From positions 372,001 through 436,000 of the forward strand of contig NZ_JAFFHZ010000001.1 in NCBI RefSeq assembly GCF_017052585.1: a stretch of 64,000 nucleotides of DNA, given 5' to 3'. This document shows, piece after piece, positions 45,352 to 54,076 of this stretch. Position 1 is the first letter of the stretch. Every line of letters begins with the position of its first letter. The position numbers were made by a program, and so were the translations under genes. Source of the DNA: Paenibacillus apiarius. GTDB lineage: Bacteria > Bacillota > Bacilli > Paenibacillales > Paenibacillaceae. Below the pieces are notes generated by a model. That model did no database searches. It worked only from the letters and a program-made list of their open reading frames with translations, and was not told the origin of the DNA.

Positions 45352-45741
45352 CTAACCCTCCAGTTCTACAAGCTGAGCTACTTTTTCAGCCAGTATCTGC
45401 CTTGTTTGTTCCAGCCTTTCCTCTGCATCCTGAATCATTTTCGCCGCTGCTGCCTTTGCATCTTCAAGTTCTTGCTTCTGCCGTGCTAGAACTGTCTGGT
45501 TATACTGCACAAGCTGCTTGCAATCGGATGCTTCTTTTTTTAGTCTGTCTATGAGTTCTAGTGCTTGCCGGCGCGGCAGTCCATCCTTCTGCTCTGCCAC
45601 CGTATCCAAATGCTCCGCTCGGTTCAACAACTGCTGAATCTCTTCGCTAACCTGAAAATCTGTACGCCCTGATTGCTGTAACACTGCCGCCTGTTCTCGT
45701 AATTCCCTTGCTTGCTGACAGTAACTACGAATTTCATCCAT
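45352..45741 (-). CDS. Coiled-coil hypothetical protein in phage-like block
   Basis: A 129-residue protein with long heptad-like helices (IRSYCQQARELREQAAVLQQ; LARQKQELEDAKAAAAKMIQ; DAEERLEQTRQILAEKVAQL), so a coiled coil is likely over most of its length. It starts just after the end of another, mostly missing frame (ELNDVAKREQEVKQAD, stop near 45776), which suggests the block is the tail of a longer phage or plasmid operon truncated at about 45838. Confidence 0.6.
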   Translation of the reverse strand: MDEIRSYCQQARELREQAAVLQQSGRTDFQVSEEIQQLLNRAEHLDTVAEQKDGLPRRQALELIDRLKKEASDCKQLVQYNQTVLARQKQELEDAKAAAAKMIQDAEERLEQTRQILAEKVAQLVELEG

Positions 45742-45846
45742 AAGCTGCTCGTATACTGCTTGTGCCTGTGCAATTAGTCTGCCTGCTTTACTTCCTGTTC
45801 TCGTTTTGCCACGTCATTCAGCTCCTTGTTTTATTTTCTGCACACA

Positions 45847-45890
45847 AAAAAGCTCATTCCTACTCATAAAACAAGTTGGAAAGAGCTTTT
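45847..45890 (-). terminator. Module hairpin terminator (diverged copy)
   Basis: Stem AAAAAGCTCATTCC with GGAAAGAGCTTTT (45847-45860 with 45878-45890, one mismatch), 125 bases after the immunity gene at 46016 on the minus strand. Its loop and flanks resemble the other array hairpins. Confidence 0.75.
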
Positions 45891-46015
45891 GAAAGTTTAT
45901 CGTTTATCAAGTGTTTAAATCATTAGTGTTTGGTTTGTTGTTTGGTTTGTTGGTTGTATTGTACGACCTTGTTGTTGGAGTTGTAAACCCAGTAAATTAA
46001 TTCCCCCTAACAACT

Positions 46016-46429
46016 CTAGTCTTGACCATCTAATTTGGCGACATATGCAATCTCTCTCATGAAAGATGTTACAGCATGACAATTTTCCAGATCATCCTCA
46101 TCCAACATCGACCAATAATAAATAGTATTCTTATGAATACTAATATCTTGAAGAAGATGATATCTGATCAGGCTAGCCGAACTCTCTTCAGCCTTTCTTT
46201 CTACTATAGCATCATTGAATGATGAAATAATAATAATCATTAAAGCGAATTTTTCGTCTATGTTTAATTCGATATTTTCATAGGCGTATAAGAATTCGGT
46301 TATTCTTGAAGAATCCGACACTTCATATTCCCAGTCTTGTGAAAATTCATCAGGAGCCGGCAAGTTGATTTTCTTTACAAGACCTTCAATAGCACTCTTA
46401 GTAACATACTCCGGGTATACATTCTCCAT
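46016..46429 (-). CDS. Putative immunity protein for the tRNase-like tip
   Basis: A 137-residue acidic, helical protein: YPEYVTKSAIEGLVKKINLP, YENIELNIDEKFALMIIIIS, SFNDAIVERKAEESSASLIR and a closing VTSFMREIAYVAKL. It resembles the all-helical CdiI-type partners of tRNase toxins in size and acidity, but no family is firmly recognised. It starts 18 bases after the toxin-tip stop and is followed by the array hairpin. Confidence 0.65.
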   Translation of the reverse strand: MENVYPEYVTKSAIEGLVKKINLPAPDEFSQDWEYEVSDSSRITEFLYAYENIELNIDEKFALMIIIISSFNDAIVERKAEESSASLIRYHLLQDISIHKNTIYYWSMLDEDDLENCHAVTSFMREIAYVAKLDGQD

Positions 46430-46447
46430 GGTTATTTCTCCTTTTTA

Positions 46448-47586
46448 TTATTTTCCTATTCCTGAAGAATGAGCACTGCTATATGGAAAAGCAGACCTAA
46501 TTCCACCATCCTCTTTCACTATCACTCTAGCCATATCAGGTTTTATTTCAGTACCATCTGGCAAGTATCCTCTTGATTTAATAGATGATGGTAACGGAAC
46601 TTCATGAACACCAGGGCCCTTCTTCGCGACCTCTGCAAGAAAATCTGCTGCACTCTTCTCATCAAGCCATTGGCTGATTTGATGTCCCTTTCCTCTGGCT
46701 CTATCTATAAGCTGATTTGGCTTTTTCTTAGCACCGTGCTCTGAAAAAGTATGACCATACGTGGGAGTACTTTTAGGATTTCCCCATTTAAAATTATTGG
46801 CAGCTTGTCCCGTCCCCTCATAAGGCCCTTCCTTCTTGCCTCCACCACCACATCCAACAGACTGGCTGCTGTACCCGCTCGGGTCCACGTAATTAATCGG
46901 GTTGTTCCCGACATACGCATACAAATCAGACCATCGCCGCGGTACTCGTCCTCCTGCGTAAACCGGGCAATTACAGGGTTATAGAACCGCGCGCGCAGAT
47001 AATACTGTTCCGTCGTGTGGTCATACTGCTCGCCCGCATAGCGGAAGCGGTTCGGGATGCCTTCTGTGGCGGATAGGGTACGACCGAACGCGTCGTACTC
47101 ATAGCTGTTTACAATACCGCCGAGGCGGTTCGTGATGTGCGCGACATCGCCGTGCTGGTTGTTCAGATAGTAGTAGGAATCTCCCCTGCCATCAACCTGC
47201 GCGAGCCATTCATGTCCCCGGACATAGGATGCCTTGATGTTATGGTCCCCGTCCAACTCATTGACCATGTTCCATCCGTCGTACACGAAGCGGCTGGTGA
47301 CGCCGTTCTCGCGCAGGCCGCTGCGCAGACCCTCCGGGTCGTAGAAGTGGCGGATATGGCTGCCATCCGGCTTCTCCACCTTGGCGGTCCGGTTGAACGC
47401 ATCGTACGAATAGGTCGTGGTGCCGCTGCCAGATCGTTCAGAGACCATATTGCCTTGGCGATCGTATTCGAACTCGGTTTGGCGACTATCCTCTTCCAAG
47501 AGCGTCAACAACCGATTGCGGTTGTCGTAGGTATAGCTCGTTGTCTGCCCGTCCAACACGCGACGAATGCGGTTCCCAGCACGTTC
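46448..47586 (-). pseudogene. Displaced Rhs module with CdiA-type tRNase-like tip, frameshifted core
   Basis: Core homology runs from GNRIRRVLDGQTTSYTYDNR to the end of the Rhs cage. One T missing near 46926 puts the core out of frame with LYAYVGNNPINYVDPSGY and the tip. The tip, after CGGGGKKEGPYEGTG, reads FKWGNPKSTPTYGHTFSEHG, NQLIDRARGKGHQISQWLDE, KSAADFLAEVAKKGPG, then DMARVIVKEDGGIRSAFPYS. The HTFxxHG...GxxxGQWLD..AA.FL...GGxRTAFP order matches the CdiA C-terminal tRNase family. A TTG near 46924 could start the tip alone. Confidence 0.75.
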
Positions 47587-47763
47587 CGACCTTAAAGGTA
47601 TGAAAAAATCCCCCTACAATCTTCATCGGAATTTAATTAAGCTACGATGTCCACTATAGAGGGCGCTATTTTGCTTTATTATTTAAATGAATATGAAGTA
47701 TGGCTTCATTCATGATCGACTTAGTTTTGCAACTTAAGTCAATTAAAGATTTAAGTTTATATT

Positions 47764-48310
47764 TTATCTCGCTACTTGCATTTCTTTAATAAGAGTTTCC
47801 AGAGGAGTTTCTATAGATTCAGCAATCACAGCAGTACCTCCTGTTTCATACTCTTCTTGTAGTATTTCTCCAGTTTCATTATTAACCATTAAGACCAAAT
47901 TTTCTAGTGAAATGAAACTAATATGAATATTCTTTAGTGGATTACCCTGACTTTCTTCGTATTTTTTTGATTAATAAAAAATGTTAATATCCTTATCTGG
48001 TTCAACAGGTCCTAGAGAAATTAACTTTGAATTATAAAAACCTTGAAGATTTAAAAACCAAAAGGAATTAAAATATTCTTTTATAGAAGAATGCACACGT
48101 AAATCAATATCCGCCTCAATTGCTTCGAAATCCTCTTGCTTTTCTTTTACTTTTGGCTCCCAATAAACATATTCGTCTTCATCTAGTTCACTTTGATAAC
48201 AAGGGATTAATCTCTTATCCAAAGGAATCTTTGGTAAATTTCCGAAAACAATTATTACAGTAACTCAGTAATTCTTTGAAATAATTATCTAATGCTTCTT
48301 TTACACTCAC
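47764..48310 (-). pseudogene. Syd-like immunity protein, broken by two frameshifts
   Basis: A GTG at 48310 (AAGAGGTGAATAGA upstream) opens VSVKEALDNYFKELLSYC. Near 48248 the frame changes to LPKIPLDKRLIPCYQSELDE, YVYWEPKVKEKQEDFEAIEA and HSSIKEYFNSFWFLNLQGFY. Near 47970 a second change gives NPLKNIHISFISLENLVLMV, NETGEILQEEYE up to a stop at 47764. This is the SecY-interacting protein Syd / SUKH-type pattern, a common immunity group of polymorphic toxins. An intact protein cannot be made from this sequence as read. Confidence 0.65.
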
Positions 48311-48329
48311 TCTATTCACCTCTTAATTG

Positions 48330-48490
48330 TCAATGAATACTTGAAGTCTCTCTGCAAAAATATTTCATTTTCCCCCATACACCTATCTGTTTCTCTTTAT
48401 TGAGTATTTCTCCACTCCCAGGACGAAGTGGAGTAGGATGGCTATTGATTGTCCTCCACCGCCACCATGATGATGAAGTAGCGATTCCCC
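48330..48490 (-). pseudogene. Rhs toxin-tip remnant paired with the Syd-like gene
   Basis: The minus strand shows HHHGGGGGQS, followed in another frame by HPTPLRPGSGEILNKEKQIG and a stop near 48333. The glycine-rich start resembles the CGGGGKKEGP linker of the array tips. Only a scrap of toxin remains, directly upstream of the Syd-like gene. Confidence 0.45.
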
Positions 48491-48621
48491 ATGTTAACCT
48501 ACTATATTCTTATATGGAAAATAGTTATGAAATGAAGCGTCATTGACGATGCCCATCCGCTCTTCAAGTTGTGCCTTCTGGCAATATCCGCTCATTTCCT
48601 CCATTAACGCCTCGCATCAAA

Positions 48622-48662
48622 AAAGGCTTACTCCTACTCATATTACAAGCGGAGTAAGCCTT
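48622..48662 (-). terminator. Module hairpin terminator
   Basis: A 12-bp stem, AAGGCTTACTCC/GGAGTAAGCCTT (48622-48634 with 48651-48662), with a T-run on the minus strand, 127 bases after the immunity gene ending at 48790. Confidence 0.8.
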
Positions 48663-48789
48663 CTAAGTTTATCAAGCTCGTTAAGATTGGGAGGGTACTG
48701 TGTACAAAGTACAGTGTACGATTCTATTGTTTAAGATGTAAACTTAATTATCATTATTCCAAGCAGTATTACATAGTTGAAGCATAAAA

Positions 48790-49260
48790 TCATTCGGCAC
48801 AGGGTAGCCCCCAACTAGTAATAAGATAATTATGCTCTTCCACCTCTATACAGAATCCATATTCTAAATCTTTATCTATAACCAATAAATCTGCGGGTAA
48901 TACTGTGTCAATCCCTAAAATGTTATGAAATATTAATTCCAAACTCAATAATATTCCTCCACTGATATTGTCCATATGGAAAAGCACAACTTGTTCATCA
49001 ACGAGTAGCTTTAATTGAGAATAATTTATACCAACCCAGTTTAAAACTTCTCTGTACTCAGTACAAACTATACTATCTTTTTTAAATACCTGCTCGTACC
49101 CTTTTCTTTTCAATTCATTTGACTCATTAAAATCCATAAATTGTTCATCACATATATTTAAACGATAATAATTTAAATATAGCTCCTTCAATTTGCTTCT
49201 CTCTGCTCTTATTTCTCTCTGAAGTAACAACTCCTGTAACTTTCCCTTTCGATCCTTCAA
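48790..49260 (-). CDS. Putative immunity protein of the IS21-interrupted module
   Basis: A 156-residue protein, helical N-terminus (LQELLLQREIRAERSKLKEL, YLNYYRLNICDEQFMDF) followed by a beta-rich, acidic C-terminus (ADLLVIDKDLEYGFCIEVEE). No family recognised. The TTG start abuts the toxin-tip stop codon, and the ribosome site GGAGG lies inside the last toxin codons, so the two are translationally linked. It is followed by the array's hairpin. Confidence 0.65.
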   Translation of the reverse strand: MKDRKGKLQELLLQREIRAERSKLKELYLNYYRLNICDEQFMDFNESNELKRKGYEQVFKKDSIVCTEYREVLNWVGINYSQLKLLVDEQVVLFHMDNISGGILLSLELIFHNILGIDTVLPADLLVIDKDLEYGFCIEVEEHNYLITSWGLPCAE

Positions 49261-49925
49261 TTACTTTCTTCCCTCCTTAAATCCTTTTTTATGTTCTGGA
49301 TAATGTCCTTGAATATTTGGGAAATTTGGATCTTTCCCTAAATTCTTATACCTTTGACCGTTTTCAAACAAATCCTGACCTGTATATTTGGTATCTGCAA
49401 CATGAAAATGTAATCCTCGGCCATTCGGATCATTTCTGTGTTCAATAATGTACTTTTCTGCGAAGCCCGTTTTCTCTTTCACTATAAATTTATATACTTT
49501 CATGGGCTCACCAGTTTTACCAGCATTATTAGCATTAACCCATGCCTGTTTCACAGGACTTGCTGAGGTAGGTATACCAGCATCTATTTTTGCTTGATTA
49601 AACACTCGTTTTCTTGGTGGATTTTCGCCTAGCTTGTCAGTAACTTCTACCGTCTCCTCAAAAGGACCTTCCTTCTTGCCGCCACCACCGCATTTTTTAC
49701 TATACCCACTCGGGTCCACGTAATTTATCGGGTTGTTCCCGACATACGCGTACAAATTCAGACCGTCGCCGCGGTACTTGTTTATTGCATACTAAAAATG
49801 CCGAAAATTGCAGCGTAAAAATGCTCAAGTGAAATGCAAAAAAGAGGCACTTGCCAGCACCCCAATATCCTCCTATCGTTAGGTTTGCTGAGAACATGAC
49901 GAAGGAGACTGGAAGGATGCTGAAA

Positions 49926-51402
49926 ATGCCCCAACAAGAGTATATCAAATTTTTACGCGAAGCAGAAGGCTGCTCAGTGAGCGAAATCGCAAGGCAGGTG
50001 GGCATTCACTGGCGAACGGCCAAACGTTATGCCGACCAGGACGACTGGAACGCCGCACTTCGCAAGCGCAAAAGCCACAGCCCAGTAATGGGCCCGTTTA
50101 TGGAGGTGGTCGACACCTGGCTGGAGGAAGACCGGCTGCTCCCCCGCAAACAGCGGCATACCGGCGTTCGGATCTTCCAGCGACTGCAGACGGAATATGC
50201 ATTTGCAGGCGGACAACGAACGGTGCTCGCCTACGTCAAGCGACGCAAAAGCGAAATGGAATTGGAGCGCGCTAAATCTTACGAGCGGCTGGAGCACCCG
50301 CCCGGAGAAGCACAGGTGGACTTCACGACCATTCAGGTCAGCCAGCACCAGCAATTGCTGACCTACAAGCTACTGGTAGTGTCGTTCCCTTACAGCAACG
50401 CGGCTTTTGTGTATCCCACACCGGCGGAAAACCAGGAATGCTTTCTGGAAGGCATGAAGCAATGCTTTCAGCAAATAGGCGGCGTTCCCCGGCGCATCTG
50501 GTTTGACAATCTGTCAGCTGCGGTGGTGCATGTAGAGAAGCACGGCGAGCGGCAACTGACGGAAGGCTTTCAGCGCTTCTGCGCTCATTACCGGATGGAG
50601 GCGGTGTTTTGCAATCCCTACAGCGGCCATGAAAAAGGACATGTAGAAAGCAAATGCGGCTATGCTAAGCGCAACTGGGCAGTGCCGATTCCGGCCTATG
50701 AGAGTCAGGAGCAACTGGCGGCCACCCTTGCCGAGCAAGCTCGGCAGGACCGGGAACGCGCTCATTATGCCAAGGGAGAGCGAATCGCCGACCTCTGGGA
50801 GGCCGACCGCCGAGAGCTGCTCACCTTACCGGAGACGGGCTATGAAGCCTTCCGCATGAGCGCGGCGATGGTGAACAAGTATGGAGAAATTCAAGCCGAA
50901 GGCACGACGATTCCATTGGCGGGACTGGTTCCGCCAGGCCGTGAGGTGCTGATCCAGACGTTTTGGGATCGCTTGGTCATCCTGACCGAACAGCAGCAGG
51001 TGGTACGGGAGGTGCCGCGGCCGTATACGGGGCGCACCGCCGAGATTCCGTGGGTGCAGGTGTTTTCCAATCTGCTGCGCAAACCGCGCAGCGTCACCCA
51101 TTCGCAGTTCATTCGCATGCTGCCGGAGTCGATTCAGCGATACGTCGGGATGACCGACCTGACCGTGCGCAAGGAACGGCTGCAGGCGCTGGCTCACTGG
51201 TGTGGCGTGTGCAGTAGAGCAGATTCAGCAGGTGCTGGAGGCGTCGGGCAGCGAGGCAACCGTAGCCCAGTTGACGGCGGCTTTGAGCCTGAAGCAAGCG
51301 AGTCGGGATATTCCGGCGACGTGGACGGAGACGCTTTCGCCGCCTGGCACGCAAGGCGGCCCATCCCTGCAGTGCTATGACCGCCTGATGGGGGTGAGCT
51401 GA
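49926..51402 (+). pseudogene. istA: IS21 transposase IstA, frameshifted near the C-terminus
   Basis: The N-terminal helix-turn-helix, MPQQEYIKFLREAEGCSVSE and IARQVGIHWRTAKRYADQDD, is followed by an integrase core (EAQVDFTTIQV, RIWFDNLSAAV, FCNPYSGHEKGHVESKCGYA, the D-D-E order). Near 51205 the frame leaves the family sequence; the natural ending (VEQIQQVLEASGSEATVAQL and later DRLMGVS) continues one frame over to 51402, two bases before istB. As read, the last 65 residues are replaced by an unrelated Gly/Asp-rich tail. The start ATG at 49926 is best spaced from GGAAGG. Confidence 0.85.
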
Positions 51403-51403
51403 T

Positions 51404-52129
51404 ATGCGGACCGATCTGGCAGAATTGTGCCGACAGCTTCGACTGGCCCATGTGGTGGAGTATGTGGCGCAGCACCGGGACGAGCAGATGAACGAACTGG
51501 TGGAACGGTTGCTTCTGGCGGAGCGAGAAGGACGGCGACGGGCCAAGCTGGGGAAGCTTGTGCAGCAAGCCGGATTCCCGCACCTGAAGACCTTTGACGG
51601 ATACGTGGACAAGCACATTACGTTTCCCGGGGAGAGCACGTTGGAGCTTTTGCGGGAGATGGCATGGTTGAAGCGCAAAGAAAATCTGCTACTCATGGGT
51701 GCGGTGGGGACGGGCAAGACGCATATGGCGACGGCGCTGGGGATTGAGGCTTGCCGGCAAGGGCATGCGGTGCAATTTTACCGTGCCTCCGATCTGGTCG
51801 CGGTGCTGCAGGAGAAGTTCGCAGCCGGTACGCTTAGCCGCTTTCGGGAAAAACTAAAAAAGATGGAGCTGCTTATTCTGGATGAGGTCGGTTATGTCCC
51901 TTTTAGCCAGACCGGCTCGGAGCTCCTGTTCAACGTTATTGCCGATTGCTATGAGCAGCAGAGCGTGATTGTAACCTCAAACCTGGAGTTTGGCCAATGG
52001 ACCTCCATATTTGGGGATACTAAGCTCACGTCAGCCTTGGTCGACCGTCTCGTGCACCACGCGCATATTCTCTCGTTCACAGGCGAGAGTTTCCGCCTCA
52101 AGCAGGCAATGGAACGCATTCCGCAGTAA
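51404..52129 (+). CDS. istB: IS21 helper ATPase IstB
   Basis: A 241-residue AAA+ ATPase that assists IS21 transposition: Walker A LLMGAVGTGKTHMATALG, Walker B ELLILDEVGYVPF, sensor-type VIVTSNLEFGQW and a C-terminal LVDRLVHHAHILSFTGESFR. The ATG has GGGGTGAG upstream and lies just after the natural istA stop, the usual coupled arrangement. Intact. Confidence 0.93.
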   Translation: MRTDLAELCRQLRLAHVVEYVAQHRDEQMNELVERLLLAEREGRRRAKLGKLVQQAGFPHLKTFDGYVDKHITFPGESTLELLREMAWLKRKENLLLMGAVGTGKTHMATALGIEACRQGHAVQFYRASDLVAVLQEKFAAGTLSRFREKLKKMELLILDEVGYVPFSQTGSELLFNVIADCYEQQSVIVTSNLEFGQWTSIFGDTKLTSALVDRLVHHAHILSFTGESFRLKQAMERIPQ

Positions 52130-52634
52130 TGCTTTGGCTGGCAAGGGAGCCTGGCACTTTTCGCAGCAAAACTCAGCATTTTTCACTTGCAAAAAACAGG
52201 TACTCGTCCTCCTGGGTGAACCGGGCGATTACAGGGTTATAGAACCGCGCGCGCAGGTAATACTGCTCCGTCGTGTGATCGAATTGCTCGCCCGCATAGC
52301 GGAAGCGGTTCGGGATGCCTTCTGTGGCGGATAGGGTACGACCGAACGCGTCGTACTCATAGCTGTTTACGATTCCGCCGAGGCGGTTCGTGATGTGCGC
52401 GACATCGCCATGCTGGTTGTTCAGGTAGTAGTAGGAATCTCCTCTGCCATCCACCTGCGCCAGCCATTCATGTCCCCGGACATAGGATGCCTTGACGTTA
52501 TGGTCCCCGTCCAACTCATTGACCATGTTCCAGCCGTTGTACACGAAGCGGCTGGTGACGCCGTTCTCGCGCAGGCCGCTGCGCAAACCACCGGGATCTT
52601 ATTCAAACTCGGTTGAGAACTTTCCGTTATCGAA

Positions 52635-52675
52635 AAGGCTTATTCCCCCTTGATTTACAAGTTGGAATAAGCCTT
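52635..52675 (-). terminator. Module hairpin terminator
   Basis: A 12-bp stem AAGGCTTATTCC/GGAATAAGCCTT (52635-52646 with 52664-52675), 130 bases after the immunity gene ending at 52808. Confidence 0.8.
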
Positions 52676-52807
52676 CCATTTTATCTAGTGTGTTTGTCAG
52701 GTTAGAAGTGTATGGTTTATTGGTTTAAATTTTCACTCATCTTAATTTGAAAGAAGGAAGTCCTAATGAAAGTATTCGATAGACGGCTCCTTTATTATAG
52801 GCTTCTT

Positions 52808-53155
52808 TTAAAAATCTCCTCCTCCAACCCTCCACAACCACATCTCTATTGTGTGCACTACCTCATCCTTATTTTTTGTACTTAAGGATCCAATAGGTCG
52901 TTCCCAGTCTTTTTCTTTTATAAGTTTTAATCCATACTCTCCCTCAGGCTCAGCTTCAGGATACCAACCTAGGTCTACGATAATATTATATCTATTATGC
53001 TCAAGTTGTAATAAATCCTGAGTAAAGCTTAACCATGTATCGTCTTCTGGCGATACTTCCTTCGGATCTATTTCAAGAAAACCATTGTAAGTAACTAACC
53101 AAGTAGAAGGTATTCTCAACGGCTGTAATTGTGGTGGATCATCAAAAATAGACAT
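52808..53155 (-). CDS. Putative immunity protein
   Basis: A 115-residue acidic protein: MSIFDDPPQLQPLRIPSTWL, TYNGFLEIDPKEVSPEDDTW, NRYNIIVDLGWYPEAEPEGE and a C-terminus WLWRVGGGDF. The pattern (short N-terminus, xLxxxxDLGWYP) resembles small immunity proteins of Rhs/WapA systems, but the family is not certain. The ATG at 53155 is eight bases after AGGGAG; a longer frame from 53191 would overlap the toxin tip and is rejected. Confidence 0.65.
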   Translation of the reverse strand: MSIFDDPPQLQPLRIPSTWLVTYNGFLEIDPKEVSPEDDTWLSFTQDLLQLEHNRYNIIVDLGWYPEAEPEGEYGLKLIKEKDWERPIGSLSTKNKDEVVHTIEMWLWRVGGGDF

Positions 53156-53159
53156 TTTA

Positions 53160-53972
53160 TCACTCCCTAAGTATTTTTTCAAAAAATTCATCTCTTGTTA
53201 AAGCTTTATCAATATACTTACTTAACCTTTTTGAAGAAATCGGATGACCATGGTAAACCCCTCCAGAAGTTAACTCTGCACGTATCCAAGTAGTCTCGTC
53301 TCCTAGGTCGTACCCTACTTTCTTTCCAACATTATAGAAGAAGTAAATAGCTCCTTTTTTCCTATCCTGAAAAATTAATCCTTTTTGCAGTGCCTCTCTT
53401 TCAAGTACTTTATTCTTAATAGTTGGTAAATACTGAGCGTGTTTATCCCCTGTTTCACTAAAACGTAACGCTTCATCTTCAGTCTTTGCTTTTATATGTT
53501 TAAAACCATGTTCACTAGACTCAGCTTTTGCTATATTTGAACGAAATTCTTTACGATTGTAATATCCATCATGAGCAACATAATCATGGTGTTTAGAAAA
53601 ATCAGGTTTACCAGTTTTTCCAAAAGGCCCTTCCTTCTTGCCGCCACCACCACATCCAACAGACTGGCTGCTGTACCCGCTCGGGTCCACGTAATTAATC
53701 GGGTTGTTCCCGACATAGGCGTACAAATTCAGACCATCGCCGCGGTACTCGTCCTCCTGCGTGAACCGGGCAATTACAGGGTTATAGAACCGCGCGCGCA
53801 GGTAATACTGCTCCGTCGTGTGATCGAATTGCTCGCCCGCATAGCGGAAGCGGTTCGGGATGCCTTCTGTGGCGGATAGGATGCGACCGAACGCGTTGTA
53901 CGAATAGTCGTGACGCCGCTGCCAGATCGTTCAAAGACCATCTTGCCTTGGCCATCGTATTCGAACTCGGTT
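53160..53972 (-). pseudogene. Displaced Rhs module with unclassified toxin tip
   Basis: It starts with TEFEYDGQGKMVFERSGSG. One base lost near TYSY shifts frame, and the YDAFNR site is fused to the YDAFGR site about 100 residues further on, deleting the sequence between. The core then continues in frame through EGIPNRFRYAGEQ to DPSGYSSQS and the tip. The tip begins KPDFSKHHDYVAHDGYYNRK, like the Ntox21-type tip of the full-length gene, then diverges: FKHIKAKTEDEALRFSETGD, IKNKVLEREALQKGLIFQDR, ELTSGGVYHGHPISSKRL. Its toxin family is not recognised. The tip is open from at least 53879. Confidence 0.75.
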
Positions 53973-54023
53973 GAGGTTTCCCCTATCTGCTAAAATCTCT
54001 GTAAGTGTAGATTTATCAAAAAG

Positions 54024-54058
54024 AAACCTCGAAAGGCAGAAGCCAATCAAGGTTTTTA
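54024..54058 (-). terminator. Terminator of the full-length Rhs unit
   Basis: An imperfect stem AAACCTCGA with TCAAGGTTT and an inner GGC/GCC pair (54024-54058) lies 20 bases after the immunity gene. It differs from the GGCTTACTCC hairpins but closely resembles the hairpin after the CPBP gene at 27076-27104. Confidence 0.55.
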
Positions 54059-54076
54059 ATGTAATTTACAAACGGA

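Larger units (their letters stand above)
49779..52198 (+). mobile_element. IS21-family insertion sequence with 6-bp target duplication
   Basis: A 2420-bp element with TGT...ACA ends (TGTTTATTGC at 49779; GCAAAAAACA ending at 52198). GGTACT flanks both ends (49773-49778 and 52199-52204), and removing one copy plus the element restores the Rhs sequence GCGGTACTCGTCC exactly. It carries istA (frameshifted) and istB. Confidence 0.93.
49261..52616 (-). pseudogene. Displaced Rhs module split by IS21
   Basis: Core part 52616-52199 starts at a chimeric junction (TEFE joined to the DPxGLRSGLRENG region with an in-frame stop) and stops within EDEY. After the IS21 copy the same core resumes at 49778 (RGDGLNLYAYVGNNPINY) and runs to GGGGKKEGPFEETV and the tip. 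The tip reads TDKLGENPPRKRVFNQAKID, AWVNANNAGKTGEPMKVYKF, IIEHRNDPNGRGLHFHVADT and NFPNIQGHYPEHKKGF. The LHFHV and GHYPE motifs suggest a metal-dependent nuclease-like fold, not assigned to a family. Before the insertion the last 400 bases of core were in frame with the tip. Confidence 0.8.

Noticed and set aside
53531-53716. A 61-codon alternative frame over the toxin-tip border.
   Set aside because: It is an out-of-frame reading of the Rhs linker (MSGTTRLITWTRAG appears in several modules) with no ribosome site.
35123-53879. Regularly spaced near-identical blocks considered as a CRISPR array or integron cassettes.
   Set aside because: The repeats are coding Rhs core of 0.4-1.3 kb, not 25-40 bp repeats; no cas genes, attC-type sites or integrase are present.
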